A stretch of 40,777 nucleotides of DNA from an uncultured Gammaproteobacteria bacterium (lineage in GTDB: Bacteria > Pseudomonadota > Gammaproteobacteria > Arenicellales > JAANXG01): assembly GCA_947259875.1 (NCBI GenBank), contig CAMYNX010000003.1, forward strand, positions 1 through 40,777. The letters are read 5' to 3'. The notes under the pieces were generated by a model. The model ran no database searches, was not told where the DNA came from, and worked only from the letters and a program-made list of their open reading frames with translations. A program made the position numbers and the translations under genes. Below are positions 8,264 through 15,549 of the stretch, piece by piece. Position 1 is the first letter of the stretch; each line of letters opens with the position of its first letter.

Positions 8264-8428
8264 ATGCCAACCTACGAGTATCAATGCAAAGAATGCGCCG
8301 AGACATTTGAAAGAATCGAGCACATCGAGGAACACAACACGAGTAATCCGACTTGCCCAAAGTGTGGGAGCGAAAAGGTGGCTCAAATACTTGGCACCTT
8401 CTCCGCCAAGACGGCAAGAAAAAGCTAA
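8264..8428 (+). CDS. FmdB-family zinc ribbon protein
   Basis: This is a 54-residue protein beginning MPTYEYQCKECAETFE, with CxxC pairs at C8/C11 and C31/C34 (TCPKCGSEKV). These are the hallmarks of FmdB/CxxC_CXXC_SSSS small zinc ribbons, often labelled putative regulatory proteins; their function is unproven. It is short even for the family, ending SAKTARKS. The start is secure: AGGAGAG lies 8 bp before the ATG. An FNR-like promoter sits directly upstream, so expression is predicted to rise when oxygen falls. Its neighbours are two bacteriohemerythrins and a PAS-GGDEF protein. Confidence 0.85.
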   Translation: MPTYEYQCKECAETFERIEHIEEHNTSNPTCPKCGSEKVAQILGTFSAKTARKS

Positions 8429-8609
8429 GACTAAGCCATACTGCGTTACTGAATGTGCGCGAACAAACAGCACACGCGGCTGTGACCTTTCATTAAACGC
8501 TATACAAATGGTTTAGAGCAATCTCCCACGCGCGCTTTTTCCCGTGGTGATTGCCTGACTCCGCCCATGTTACTATGTTGAACGACACTGGATTTGGCAG
8601 GGCAGAACT

Positions 8610-9002
8610 ATGACGCTGATCGAATGGACACCCGAGTTTTCGCTTGGTGTGGCGGAATTGGACAATGAGCATCGCGACATGATCCAAATCGTTAACCGGC
8701 TGTACCAACAAGTACAATCAGGCCGCTATCAAACGACTGTTATCGATGCCCTCGAAGAGTTGCATACCAGCGCCGCCAGTCACTTCGCGCACGAAGAGGA
8801 GATGATGCGAACCCATAATTATGCGGCATACGAAGAACACCACGCGGACCATCGCCGGTTACTCGCCGAGGTCACCGCTATGATCCACCAATGTCAGGAC
8901 GGGGTCGACGACGATGAAGTCGTGGCCAAATGGCTGTATGAGTGGTTCTGCAACCATTTCAAGACCCACGATGCACCGCTACATCAACTGATCTGTGCCT
9001 AG
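8610..9002 (+). CDS. Bacteriohemerythrin, paralogue
   Basis: The 130-residue protein keeps the full ligand set: DNEHRDM, HFAHEEEM, EEHHADH and HFKTHD. It has the same MTLIEWTPEFSLGV opening as the copy at 6207-6614 and aligns with it without large gaps. The C-terminus is five residues shorter. Its stop codon TAG (9000-9002) is part of a CTAG tetranucleotide that is also the left flank of a MITE-like element. A palindrome within that element probably terminates its transcript. The function is presumably O2 binding or sensing; how the two copies differ cannot be read from sequence. Confidence 0.93.
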   Translation: MTLIEWTPEFSLGVAELDNEHRDMIQIVNRLYQQVQSGRYQTTVIDALEELHTSAASHFAHEEEMMRTHNYAAYEEHHADHRRLLAEVTAMIHQCQDGVDDDEVVAKWLYEWFCNHFKTHDAPLHQLICA

Positions 9003-9292
9003 CCCGCATATTGCACCGAGGCGCCCCGCGACTATTTATGGTACCCAGTTAAGAACTCCGCAGTGTCACTTCGATGAAATAGCAACATACGAGCCTCCAG
9101 TTTGTTTAGGGAGAATAGTCGCGGGACTATCCCGGCCCTGACTGGGTCTCGCACATCTGCGCTTGGCCTGCACTCAACAGAAAATAGGGGTCGGAGTCAC
9201 AGACTCCGGCCCCTATTTTTCATCGCCCCAAGCGCGGCGCTCGGCCGCACGAGTCCTGCGTCAGTATCCGAGATCCTGGTGAGAAATACGGG
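9003..9292 (-). mobile_element. MITE-like element copy H, flanked by CTAG on both sides
   Basis: The ends are CCCGCATATTGCACCGAGG (from 9003) and, in inverse orientation, CCTGGTGAGAAATACGGG (to 9292). CTAG lies at 8999-9002 and again at 9293-9296, consistent with a 4-bp target duplication. The body matches the reverse complement of copy B (21746-22011), including the nested arms CCCGCGACTATT / AATAGTCGCGGG. The central hairpin is replaced by the P2 palindrome at 9181-9219. It is non-coding, about 290 bp. This is the best-preserved evidence for target choice. It fills the spacer between hemerythrin and the CAP-domain gene. Confidence 0.75.
9181..9219 (+). terminator. P2 palindrome (copy 2), strong terminator-like hairpin
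   Basis: AAAATAGGGG-TCGGAGTC, a 3-nt loop (ACA), then GACTCCGG-CCCCTATTTT gives an 18-bp stem with one wobble pair. Five Ts (9216-9220) end it in the plus direction, and the A-run makes it work on the minus strand too. It lies inside element copy H, 180 bp after the hemerythrin stop, and could also serve the minus-strand CAP gene from the other side. Confidence 0.65.
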
Positions 9293-9377
9293 CTAGGCGA
9301 AGTCAGGGAAAAGCGCAATAGAATCAGGCGAGACGATTTTTTCGGAACGACAACCGGTAGCCTGGGTGTGCCACCGG

Positions 9378-10466
9378 TTACGGGGTTTCGCTCATCACTG
9401 TGAATCGTGCACCCTGTTGGACTTTGAAGCCAGGTCCCAATGCGATCCTGGGGGCATGAAAGGTGACGTCACCGGGCGCGTTGATTTCAAAGCCGGACGC
9501 AGCCGCAATCAGCGAGCACGCCTGGAAAGTTTGCTGATAATCAATGGTCTGTATGGGAAGATCAAGTTGATCGTCGGGCACAGCGCACGGCAGGGTGAGT
9601 GCGATCGTATCGCTCGCCGCACGTACCGTATTGTCAATGTTTCGTAGCTCAACCTCCACCTGCTTCACACCGTTACCGGAACTGAGTTCCCATGATTTAT
9701 TGGGTGAGTAAGATTCCCACAACGACCAAGTGCCGTTCTCATTCTTAAACCGCATGTCCGCAGCCCATCCTGCGCCGTACACATAAAGATCGATACCTTG
9801 CGTATCGGTCTCTGCAGCTTCACGATTGATCACCACTGGGTACACGTCGTTTCGCCGGCCAAAATTCTGGGTCCAATAGTGATAGAAAGGGCCGTCGATA
9901 CCGTCGGCCACGCAGTCGTCGTTAGCATCGATTCGCACGTTAGAGAAATCAGCGGGCTGGTGCGTGTGACCGATCCCGATCTCCCGGTAACTCCCTGACA
10001 GTATATTGTTCCGGTGACCAGAACTGCTCATCCACGCGTTCATCACAAAGTCCGGTGTAGTATAGCCGGCGGCGATGTTTTCAGCCGCGCTGTTCCACAC
10101 GTAACCCGCAGCCGTTATTCGATCAAATGCTGACGTCACCAGATCCAGGTCGCAGTGCGCAGAGAAGTCTCTGCTGGCCATGTTGTCGCTATGTGTGCCC
10201 GCGGAACTATCGAGCAGGACGTTGCGTTTCAGCGGGGCGAGCCCCTGGGCGTCGCGCTCTTGGTTGACCCGCTCGACGACCTGCTGCTCGAAATCGGCTG
10301 TTGTGGGCGCGGTCAGTGTTTGCGCGGTGGGTGCACCCAAGTCATCCGGCTGTGGGGTGATGCCTGCGGGCCCCGGATTCGGGGCCTCGGGTCCCAACTG
10401 GGCAAAACTGACGAGATTCCACATCAGTGTTGCGAGGGCGGTGATTGAGACTGGATAATGGTGCAC
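9378..10466 (-). CDS. Secreted CAP (SCP/PR1-like) domain protein
   Basis: The 362-residue protein has an N-terminal hydrophobic signal-like stretch (ITALATLMWNLVSFA), a Pro-rich linker, then a CAP domain at about residues 55-215: NQERDAQGLAPL, THSDNMASRDFSAHCD, AAENIAAGY, MSSSGHRNNIL and WTQNFG. CAP proteins are extracellular; bacterial functions are mostly unknown. After a middle region of unclear fold (WSLWESYSPNKSWEL), the last 50 residues form a small module ending PRIALGPGFKVQQGARF that recurs in the next protein (10900-12678). The two are on the same strand and may share a surface or sorting signal. No operon link is clear, since about 430 bp including a pseudogene separates them. Confidence 0.85.
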   Translation of the reverse strand: MHHYPVSITALATLMWNLVSFAQLGPEAPNPGPAGITPQPDDLGAPTAQTLTAPTTADFEQQVVERVNQERDAQGLAPLKRNVLLDSSAGTHSDNMASRDFSAHCDLDLVTSAFDRITAAGYVWNSAAENIAAGYTTPDFVMNAWMSSSGHRNNILSGSYREIGIGHTHQPADFSNVRIDANDDCVADGIDGPFYHYWTQNFGRRNDVYPVVINREAAETDTQGIDLYVYGAGWAADMRFKNENGTWSLWESYSPNKSWELSSGNGVKQVEVELRNIDNTVRAASDTIALTLPCAVPDDQLDLPIQTIDYQQTFQACSLIAAASGFEINAPGDVTFHAPRIALGPGFKVQQGARFTVMSETP

Positions 10467-10597
10467 GGTTCGTGCTCAATAATTCGTGGTTACTTATTTA
10501 CAGCATAGACGGGTTAGTGTTTAGAGTGTAGGTGTTACCGATCCTAGGGGACAGGCAAGCTTGGGTTAACGACGGTCACTATCATTCTAATAACCTC

Positions 10598-10895
10598 TTA
10601 TAACCGCAGCTTTGTTTCAAACTCGTTCAGTCGATTGCCCAATTGCTCAATCAGTTTCTGATGTGACGCAATCTCTTTTTTTAGAGTCGATGCCCTGTTG
10701 TTGATCTTTAACCAACTGCGTCGCAACCAAGACAATGCCCGTCGTTACTACCGCCTTGCTGTTGTTCGTCGCCACTAACTACGAGACGTCTGCGGCAATG
10801 AATCCCAAATAGCCTTCATCGGGCTCGATGCTTGTACCTGCACCGAACCGGGGTAAGGCCTTGTTGCTCTGGCATTGCTGGAGTCTTGCGATGCT
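10598..10895 (-). pseudogene. Decayed C-terminus of a tail-fibre / S74 chaperone-type protein
   Basis: On the minus strand the frame gives EPDEGYLGFIAADV, an in-frame TAG (about 10780), then LVATNNSK and VATQLVKDQQQGIDSKK. A one-base shift in an A7 run (about 10679) leads into EIASHQKLIEQLGNRLNEFE and a TAA at 10598-10600. This is the usual end of tail-fibre-domain (intramolecular chaperone) proteins: a GFIAEDVPxLVA strand followed by a QQQ-rich coiled coil. One stop and one frameshift make it non-functional, and only about the last 95 residues remain. The bases between 10467 and 10597 show nothing further. Confidence 0.65.
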
Positions 10896-10899
10896 TTGT

Positions 10900-12678
10900 C
10901 TACGGGACACAAACCGGGCACGGGTTCGCTGAATTGGTTTTGAATACACCGTTCGACTCGACGCTAAATCCAGGCTCGATGGTAATCCGTGGTGAGATGA
11001 TCCCAAGGTTGCCCGTCGCCATAACGCGCGCGGTCCCCTTTACCGTGACCGAGCTCGCGGCCACGCACTGCTGGGCATCGCTGACCACACTGTCGAAGTT
11101 CGCGTCATTCCCCGCACATACGTTACTAGAGAACACCGGGTGGTCGTCCCAATTGTCCTGAATACCGTCCCCATCGGTGTCGGGATCGTTCGGGTCCAAA
11201 TCCGGGTGTTTATTAAATTCGTCCAGATTGGTCAGACCGTCGTTGTCCGGATCGTCGTCCGCATCGGTGGGATCGAGGGGGTCCAGTACTGCGGGGTGGG
11301 CGTTTTCGAATCCATCGGTCATGCCGTCATTGTCGTCGTCATTGTCGTCGGCATCCAGGATGCCATCCCGATCGAAGTCCGCAGCGGTATAGGCAATCTT
11401 GCGCACGCTATTGGTCCATTGAGAAACGTAATAAAGCGCGCCGTCGGGCCCCACGGTCCAGTCGGAACTACCGCCGGACAGTGCGGTGGCAAAATCGTCC
11501 GCCGTCACCCCGCCGGTAATCTGGACCCAGGTGGAAGTTCCGGAATCCCAGCGCCGGGCCCGCAAAAACCCCACATAGTAATCCGAGGCGAAGTACACGC
11601 CCTCGAAGCTCAGCGGAAAACTGACGTCCCCCGAGATATTATTGGGGTAAGGGTTGCCGCGGTAGACAGGGCCGCCCATCACCGACAGGGCGCCCTGGCC
11701 ACTATGGTCGTATTCAAAAATGGGAGGATGGTTGGGTGGCGGCGTAATCCCACAGTTGGGATTGGCGGGGGCGTGCATACCTTCGTAGTACGGCCACGCA
11801 AAGTTGTCTGCGCTGGCGGCACCGCCGTCTTCAGCCGGCGGCGACCCTTCGCTGGCCTCCTCCCGGGTACCAGCCCCGACGTCGCCGACATAGATGCGCC
11901 CGGACGCCGGGTCAATGGAAAAACGAAACGGGTTTCGCAGCCCGTACGCCCAGATCAGGCGTTTGTCCAGGTTGGCGTCTCCGGAAAACGGATTGTTACC
12001 CGGATCCAGAGATACCCGGTCTGAGGCCGCATCGAAAGTCCCGGTCACACCCTCTACATTGATGCGCAGGATCTTGCCCTTGAGCAATGTCAGATCCTGC
12101 GCGTCGCAGCGGTCGGCATCGTCGCCTAGGCTGACGTACAGCTTCCCGTCGGGTCCAAAGCGGAGTGTACCGCCGTTGTGGTTGCTGGCATCGTCCGGAA
12201 TGTCATGCAGCAGTATTACCTTCGTATTGCTGTCGATGGTGAAATTGGCGGACGACGGATCGTTCAGGTCGCCTGCTACGGTGTAACGCGCGATGTGGAT
12301 CTTCGGCGGGGAGGCGTTGGTGTAGAACAGGTAGATGTATGGACGCGAAGGAAATGCCGGGTCAACCGCAATACCCAACAACCCTCGTTCGCCCCCGGTG
12401 TTGACCTCGGGCATCGTCAGGAGTGTGCTCAGCGCCCCGTTCGCCCACAATTTCACCTTTGCATCGTCATCGGCGTTTTGGTTGGTATTGTTGCCTTGCT
12501 GGACAACGAGCAGCCGTCCGTCGGGCAGAAACGCCATGCCCACCGGGCCGTTTAATCCGCTGCCAATTACCACCTGTTCAGTAAATCCGCTGGGAAGGCT
12601 GACCGCAACTGCGGGTGCCGAAAGCGATATTGCGACCGAGACCACGATTCCGCACAGATAAAACACAAAATGCCTCAC
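10900..12678 (-). CDS. Secreted PQQ-type glucose/sorbosone dehydrogenase propeller with TSP3-like calcium repeats
   Basis: The 592-residue protein begins with a signal peptide (FYLCGIVVSVAISLSAPAVA). A GSDH-type six-bladed propeller occupies about residues 30-430: GLNGPVGMAFLPDGRLLV, GERGLLGIAVDPAFP, NHNGGTLRFGPDGKLYVSLG, GKILRINVEG and WAYGLRNPFRFSIDP. Family members oxidise aldoses using PQQ, but many relatives with this layout lack proven activity. Residues about 440-545 are Asp-rich calcium repeats (DRDGILDADDNDDDNDG, DTDGDGIQDNWDD). The last 55 residues carry the PRITIEPGFSVESNGVF module shared with the CAP protein, then CPVCVP. It is extracellular or surface bound. No PQQ biosynthesis genes lie in the window. 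Confidence 0.85.
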   Translation of the reverse strand: MRHFVFYLCGIVVSVAISLSAPAVAVSLPSGFTEQVVIGSGLNGPVGMAFLPDGRLLVVQQGNNTNQNADDDAKVKLWANGALSTLLTMPEVNTGGERGLLGIAVDPAFPSRPYIYLFYTNASPPKIHIARYTVAGDLNDPSSANFTIDSNTKVILLHDIPDDASNHNGGTLRFGPDGKLYVSLGDDADRCDAQDLTLLKGKILRINVEGVTGTFDAASDRVSLDPGNNPFSGDANLDKRLIWAYGLRNPFRFSIDPASGRIYVGDVGAGTREEASEGSPPAEDGGAASADNFAWPYYEGMHAPANPNCGITPPPNHPPIFEYDHSGQGALSVMGGPVYRGNPYPNNISGDVSFPLSFEGVYFASDYYVGFLRARRWDSGTSTWVQITGGVTADDFATALSGGSSDWTVGPDGALYYVSQWTNSVRKIAYTAADFDRDGILDADDNDDDNDGMTDGFENAHPAVLDPLDPTDADDDPDNDGLTNLDEFNKHPDLDPNDPDTDGDGIQDNWDDHPVFSSNVCAGNDANFDSVVSDAQQCVAASSVTVKGTARVMATGNLGIISPRITIEPGFSVESNGVFKTNSANPCPVCVP

Positions 12679-13136
12679 AGGAAGTCATGCCCTCCCATTG
12701 AGAGTGGCCATTTTTCTTCGTGCTGCCTTCCCGCACTACAAACTATATTTTTTACGTTCACGGCGTTCACCAAACAACTCGTTCACTACGGGTCGGACCT
12801 CGTCAACTACAAACAAGTTCACGACCTACGTTTACAAGGAGTCGGACCTCGTCAACTGATTGATTAAATGAAATATGTTATCCGTAGTATCGCGATATCC
12901 ACGATTACAACATCGTTTTTGCGCCCCAAAACGCCGCTATAAGCGGTAAGTGCCACGATCCAGGTTCTGCAGGCATTATCGGAACCGAACCCAGTTAGTG
13001 GTTTCAAGTTGCGGCCCCACTGAACGGCTTGGTTTTTACGATCATTTGACGTATTCTTGACGTTCGCATTCTTTTCAAGGGTGTTGATCAACTAAGACTC
13101 GGATAAGTTAGCTCTCACGATAACAAGGAGGTTGTC
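12679..13136. other. Spacer with a 17-bp direct repeat
   Basis: GTCGGACCTCGTCAACT occurs twice, starting near 12791 and 12841, with related GTTCAC words around it (near 12757, 12767, 12780 and 12815). No gene is convincing. A minus-strand frame (12864-13091, 75 codons) has no recognisable family. The 3' half leads into the PEP-CTERM gene, and no clear promoter was seen. Confidence 0.4.
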
Positions 13137-13805
13137 ATGCAATGTTCCAAGACTTTTCTGTTCTGCTCCGTTCTTCTTATCTCCTGGAATACGCCTGTTT
13201 CGGCCATGCCTATGGTCTTGATTAATGAGGTTGTCTATGACGGATCGGGTTCTGACGCTGATGATGTATTTACGGAATTATTTGGCAGCCCTAACGCCAG
13301 CCTGAACGGTTATTTTTTAACGGGTACGAATGGATCCACGGGTTTAGTTTACCGCTCGATCGATTTAACAAATACTGTTATCCCGTTCGATGGGGTCCTG
13401 GTGTTGGCGACATCGTCCGCATCCGACGCAGTAAAGGCAGCAAGAGATTATGTTGCAAGTGTCGACTGGCAAAACGGACCGGACTCTATCCAGTTACTGG
13501 ACGCCACAGGATCGATCATCGATTCTCTACAATACGGAGATGCCGGTATTTACAATAGCGGTGAGGGCATGCCGGCTTTGGACGTACCCGCCGGTTTTAG
13601 CCTGTCACGGGATACGTTCGCAACAGACACCAATAACAACGCATTAGATTTTGCAAGCACTTTCAGCCCTACACCCGGCACAGGGCCTGCAATACTAAAT
13701 GTTCCAGAACCGTCGAGCTGGTTGTTAATGACCTTTGGGCTCATTAGTTTTCTCGTTACCATAAAATTGCGCGCGCTGCACGCCGCTAAAGAGATGTCCG
13801 GATAG
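13137..13805 (+). CDS. Lamin-tail-like secreted protein with PEP-CTERM sorting signal
   Basis: The 222-residue protein has an N-terminal signal peptide (TFLFCSVLLISWNTPVSA) and a domain beginning MVLINEVVYDGSGSDADDVF that resembles lamin-tail (LTD) domains (INEV start, FVEL-like strand, later DSIQLLDATGSIIDSLQYG). The C-terminal tripartite signal is VPEPSSW, a hydrophobic helix (LLMTFGLISFLVTI) and a basic tail (KLR). PEP-CTERM proteins are processed by an exosortase and usually belong to the exopolysaccharide/biofilm surface. AAGGAGG lies 7 bp before the ATG, a strong ribosome site. No exosortase is in this window. Confidence 0.88.
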   Translation: MQCSKTFLFCSVLLISWNTPVSAMPMVLINEVVYDGSGSDADDVFTELFGSPNASLNGYFLTGTNGSTGLVYRSIDLTNTVIPFDGVLVLATSSASDAVKAARDYVASVDWQNGPDSIQLLDATGSIIDSLQYGDAGIYNSGEGMPALDVPAGFSLSRDTFATDTNNNALDFASTFSPTPGTGPAILNVPEPSSWLLMTFGLISFLVTIKLRALHAAKEMSG

Positions 13806-13837
13806 CAAAGATTCAACACCGCCGGACTTTGGCGAGT

Positions 13838-13859
13838 GGCCCGGATGTCGCACCGGGCC
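13838..13859 (+). terminator. GC-rich hairpin after PEP-CTERM gene
   Basis: GGCCCGG (13838-13844) and CCGGGCC (13853-13859) pair around an 8-nt loop, 33 bp after the stop codon. No T-run follows, so it may only be a stabilising 3' hairpin. Confidence 0.3.
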
Positions 13860-13938
13860 CCGTCGCCAGGGACTGCAGTGGCGTCAAGCAGCTTTACCGT
13901 AGAATGTCACGATTTCCTGGAAAAGACGCTGCGAGGCA

Positions 13939-13958
13939 CCTTGGTGCGATAGCCGAGC
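13939..13958. repeat. Isolated MITE-family end (copy G, fragment)
   Basis: CCTTGGTGCGATAGCCGAGC resembles the right terminus of the element family (CCTTGGTGCAATATGCGGG). No matching left arm could be recognised with certainty between here and 13806, so this is either a relic or chance. Confidence 0.3.
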
Positions 13959-14058
13959 CGGTTCTGCGTTCTTGTCGTGCTCAGCAAGGGGCCGGTGACA
14001 AATACGCGTTATGAGTTTGCTCGGATAAGTTTCGAGGCGACTGAAACCGCGAATTTAT

Positions 14059-14132
14059 TGGCTGGGGGAGAGGGATTCGAACCCCCGCTGGCGGAGTCAG
14101 AGTCCGCAGTCCTACCACTAGACGATCCCCCA
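14059..14132 (-). tRNA. tRNA-Gln (anticodon CUG)
   Basis: On the minus strand the sequence starts TGGGGGATCG, has D-arm GTCTAGTGGTAGGAC, anticodon stem GCGGA/TCCGC with loop CTCTGAC (anticodon CTG, reading CAG), a T-arm with GGTTCGAATCC, and an acceptor strand ending in an encoded CCA. The U1-A72 end pair is typical of glutamine tRNAs. It is a single gene between the PEP-CTERM gene and rpsI, with no attached integrase. Confidence 0.95.
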
Positions 14133-14383
14133 GGATCAGACACAAGATACAAGCGAAAAGGGACCAGGTAAAGGCACTTCAGACTTGTTTCGGACTTGCG
14201 ATCAGCCGATTGATCCGGCCCACCCCGCTGCGGGTCCCATGGCGATTTGCTGTCATCGCCCAAGCGCGCTGCGTGTAGAACCTCGCAACCCCGGCTGCAT
14301 TCGACGGCAACGAGGGAGCGTACTGGATATTATCTGATCGCGAAACGCGAGGGATGCGGGGCGTATGATGCTGTGCCCAGAAA

Positions 14384-14418
14384 AAACGGGGTCAGAGTCT
14401 GTGACTCTGACCCCGTTT
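14384..14418 (-). terminator. Intrinsic terminator of rplM-rpsI, formed by a P2 palindrome (copy 3)
   Basis: On the minus strand a perfect 16-bp stem (AAACGGGGTCAGAGTC paired with GACTCTGACCCCGTTT, 3-nt loop) runs into six Ts (14386-14381), 32 bp after the rpsI stop. The same palindrome type occurs at 6878-6914 and 9181-9219 inside mobile elements, so a mobile repeat appears to serve as terminator of a ribosomal protein operon. Confidence 0.75.
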
Positions 14419-14449
14419 CTGATCCGGGATCCTCGGTGCAATATACGGC
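14384..14449 (-). mobile_element. MITE-like element copy C (one clear end) abutting rpsI
   Basis: The terminus GATCCTCGGTGCAATATACGGC (14428-14449, in plus orientation) matches the family end and is followed by CTAG at 14450-14453, which contains the rpsI stop codon. Inward is the P2 palindrome. The other end is not recognisable, though CATCGCCCAAGCGCGCTGCG near 14257 resembles a block of copy H, so the element may extend left to about 14230. Confidence 0.5.
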
Positions 14450-14848
14450 CTAGCGTTTACTGTATTGCGGCCGTTTCCTAGCTTTGTGGAGACCAACTTT
14501 CTTGCGTTCGACTTCTCTCGCGTCACGGGTGACGAAGCCAGCCTTGCGGAGCTTGCGGCGCAGGGTCTCATCATAGCCGAGCAAAGCACGGGTGATTCCG
14601 TGGCGAATAGCGCCGGCTTGCCCACTGTTACCGCCACCATCGACGTTTACTTCAATGTCGAATGTGCTCTCCATGTCCGCAAGTACCAGCGGTTGCCGCA
14701 CGACCATGCGCGACGTTTCCCGTCCAAAATATTCGTCGAGGGGATGCTGGTTTACCATAATTCGTCCGCTGCCATGCTTGAGACGCACCCGGGCGGTAGA
14801 CGACTTGCGCCGACCTGTCCCTGCATAATATTGTTCGGTGTTCGCCAC
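14450..14848 (-). CDS. rpsI: 30S ribosomal protein uS9
   Basis: The 132-residue protein is full length: [10 protein letters not shown]-like start ([15 protein letters not shown]), the central [20 protein letters not shown], and the universal basic tail ending KRPQYSKR, which reaches toward the P-site tRNA. The start is GTG, supported by GAGG 8 bp upstream. It follows rplM by 17 bp in the usual rplM-rpsI operon. Its TAG stop falls in the CTAG that borders a MITE-like element, and the operon terminator lies within that element. Confidence 0.98.
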   Translation of the reverse strand: MANTEQYYAGTGRRKSSTARVRLKHGSGRIMVNQHPLDEYFGRETSRMVVRQPLVLADMESTFDIEVNVDGGGNSGQAGAIRHGITRALLGYDETLRRKLRKAGFVTRDAREVERKKVGLHKARKRPQYSKR

Positions 14849-14865
14849 GTAATACCTCGTCGCAA

Positions 14866-15294
14866 TCAGAGTTCTAACGGCTTGGGCTGCTGCGCCTGAT
14901 GCCGATGTTCGGATCCCGCGTAGACATGCAGTTTGGAAAACATCGCCCGGCCGAGCGGATTCTTGGGCAACATTCCCTTTATAGCTGTTTCGATGACAAA
15001 TTCGGGACTTCTGATTAGCGCTTTCTCAAACGTCTCCGACTTGATTCCGCCCGGGAAACCGGTATGGCGGTGATAGATCTTGTCGCTCGCCTTATTGCCG
15101 GTCACGCGCACCTTGCCCGCATTAATCACCACGACGTGATCACCGGTGTCCATATGGGGTGTGTACTCCGGCTTGTGCTTGCCCCGCAAGCGCCGCACAA
15201 CCTCGGTGGCGAGACGCCCTAATACCTTGTCTGTGGCGTCAACAATATACCAGTCACGCCGTATATCTTTGGGTTTTGCGGAAAAGGTCTTCAT
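14866..15294 (-). CDS. rplM: 50S ribosomal protein uL13
   Basis: The 142-residue protein matches uL13 throughout: [20 protein letters not shown], the [22 protein letters not shown] segment (positions about 38-60), and [14 protein letters not shown]. It is the first gene of the rplM-rpsI operon, with its own sigma70-type promoter upstream. In E. coli L13 represses its own operon; whether the leader here does so cannot be seen. Confidence 0.98.
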   Translation of the reverse strand: MKTFSAKPKDIRRDWYIVDATDKVLGRLATEVVRRLRGKHKPEYTPHMDTGDHVVVINAGKVRVTGNKASDKIYHRHTGFPGGIKSETFEKALIRSPEFVIETAIKGMLPKNPLGRAMFSKLHVYAGSEHRHQAQQPKPLEL

Positions 15295-15328
15295 GCCAGT
15301 TTATGTGCCCGGTGGAGGGCGGAGGCGC

Positions 15329-15357
15329 ATACTACTAAACAGGGATATAAGTTACAA
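15329..15357 (-). promoter_or_regulatory. Sigma70-type promoter of rplM-rpsI
   Basis: On the minus strand a -35 TTGTAA (15357-15352) and -10 TAGTAT (15334-15329) are separated by exactly 17 bp. The predicted start is about 30 bp before the rplM ATG. It lies between the small-RNA terminator and rplM, so rplM need not depend on transcription from further upstream. Confidence 0.6.
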
Positions 15358-15411
15358 GACACTATCACGACGCTATGTCGCGCAGAACGTAATCATCAAG
15401 CAGGGGTATCC

Positions 15412-15443
15412 AAAAAAAAGGCGTGGCTTAGAGGAGCCACGCC
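15412..15443 (-). terminator. Strong intrinsic terminator of candidate small RNA
   Basis: On the minus strand GGCGTGGCT pairs with AGCCACGCC around a 6-nt loop (15443-15420), followed by eight consecutive Ts (15419-15412). This is a textbook factor-independent terminator. No protein gene ends close to it; the ferredoxin stop is almost 300 bp upstream. Confidence 0.85.
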
Positions 15444-15543
15444 CAAACCACCAAAGGAGGATGGAGGAGACTGTCACGGGATATCCGCTTCCAAGCCAAT
15501 ACCCGGTGTTCTTCCACCTGAAATCCTTCCACAACTTCAGGAT
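15412..15543 (-). ncRNA. Candidate small regulatory RNA, about 130 nt
   Basis: This non-coding stretch is bracketed by a near-consensus sigma70 promoter and a strong terminator on the same strand. Predicted 5' features are a CTGAA...TTCAG hairpin with a GTGGAAGGAT loop, then GGTG-GAAGAA-CACC, then a stem around GCTTGGAAGC. Several GGA motifs in or near loops recall CsrA-binding RNAs. The 3' part holds a CU-rich single-stranded tract (CTCCTCCATCCTCCTTTGG) complementary to Shine-Dalgarno sequences, as in trans-acting small RNAs. I do not recognise a named family. The alternative is an attenuated leader for rplM, but rplM has its own promoter after the terminator. Confidence 0.6.
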
Positions 15544-15549
15544 ATAATA

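Noticed and set aside
9003-9292. CRISPR or tandem-repeat interpretation of the repeated palindromes
   Set aside because: The repeats are dispersed, differ in length, lie in inverted termini and have no regular spacers; no cas genes are present.
11140-12024. Long plus-strand open frame (294 codons) opposite the dehydrogenase-like gene
   Set aside because: It is fully antisense to a well-supported coding frame, has GV-rich repetitive composition, and has no ribosome site or recognisable family.
12940-12970. Possible sigma54 promoter (TGGCAC on the minus strand) near the PEP-CTERM gene
   Set aside because: The GG to GC spacing is two bases too short, and it faces away from the gene.
13080-13095. 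TTGATCAA before the PEP-CTERM gene as an FNR site
   Set aside because: The half-sites lack the four-base spacer needed for FNR.
14059-14132. tRNA-Gln as an attachment site for an integrated island
   Set aside because: No integrase gene, no duplicated tRNA 3' end and no change of gene content consistent with an island was seen in the window.
14009-14263. Open frame across tRNA-Gln (about 84 codons)
   Set aside because: It overlaps a clear tRNA gene and has no family resemblance.
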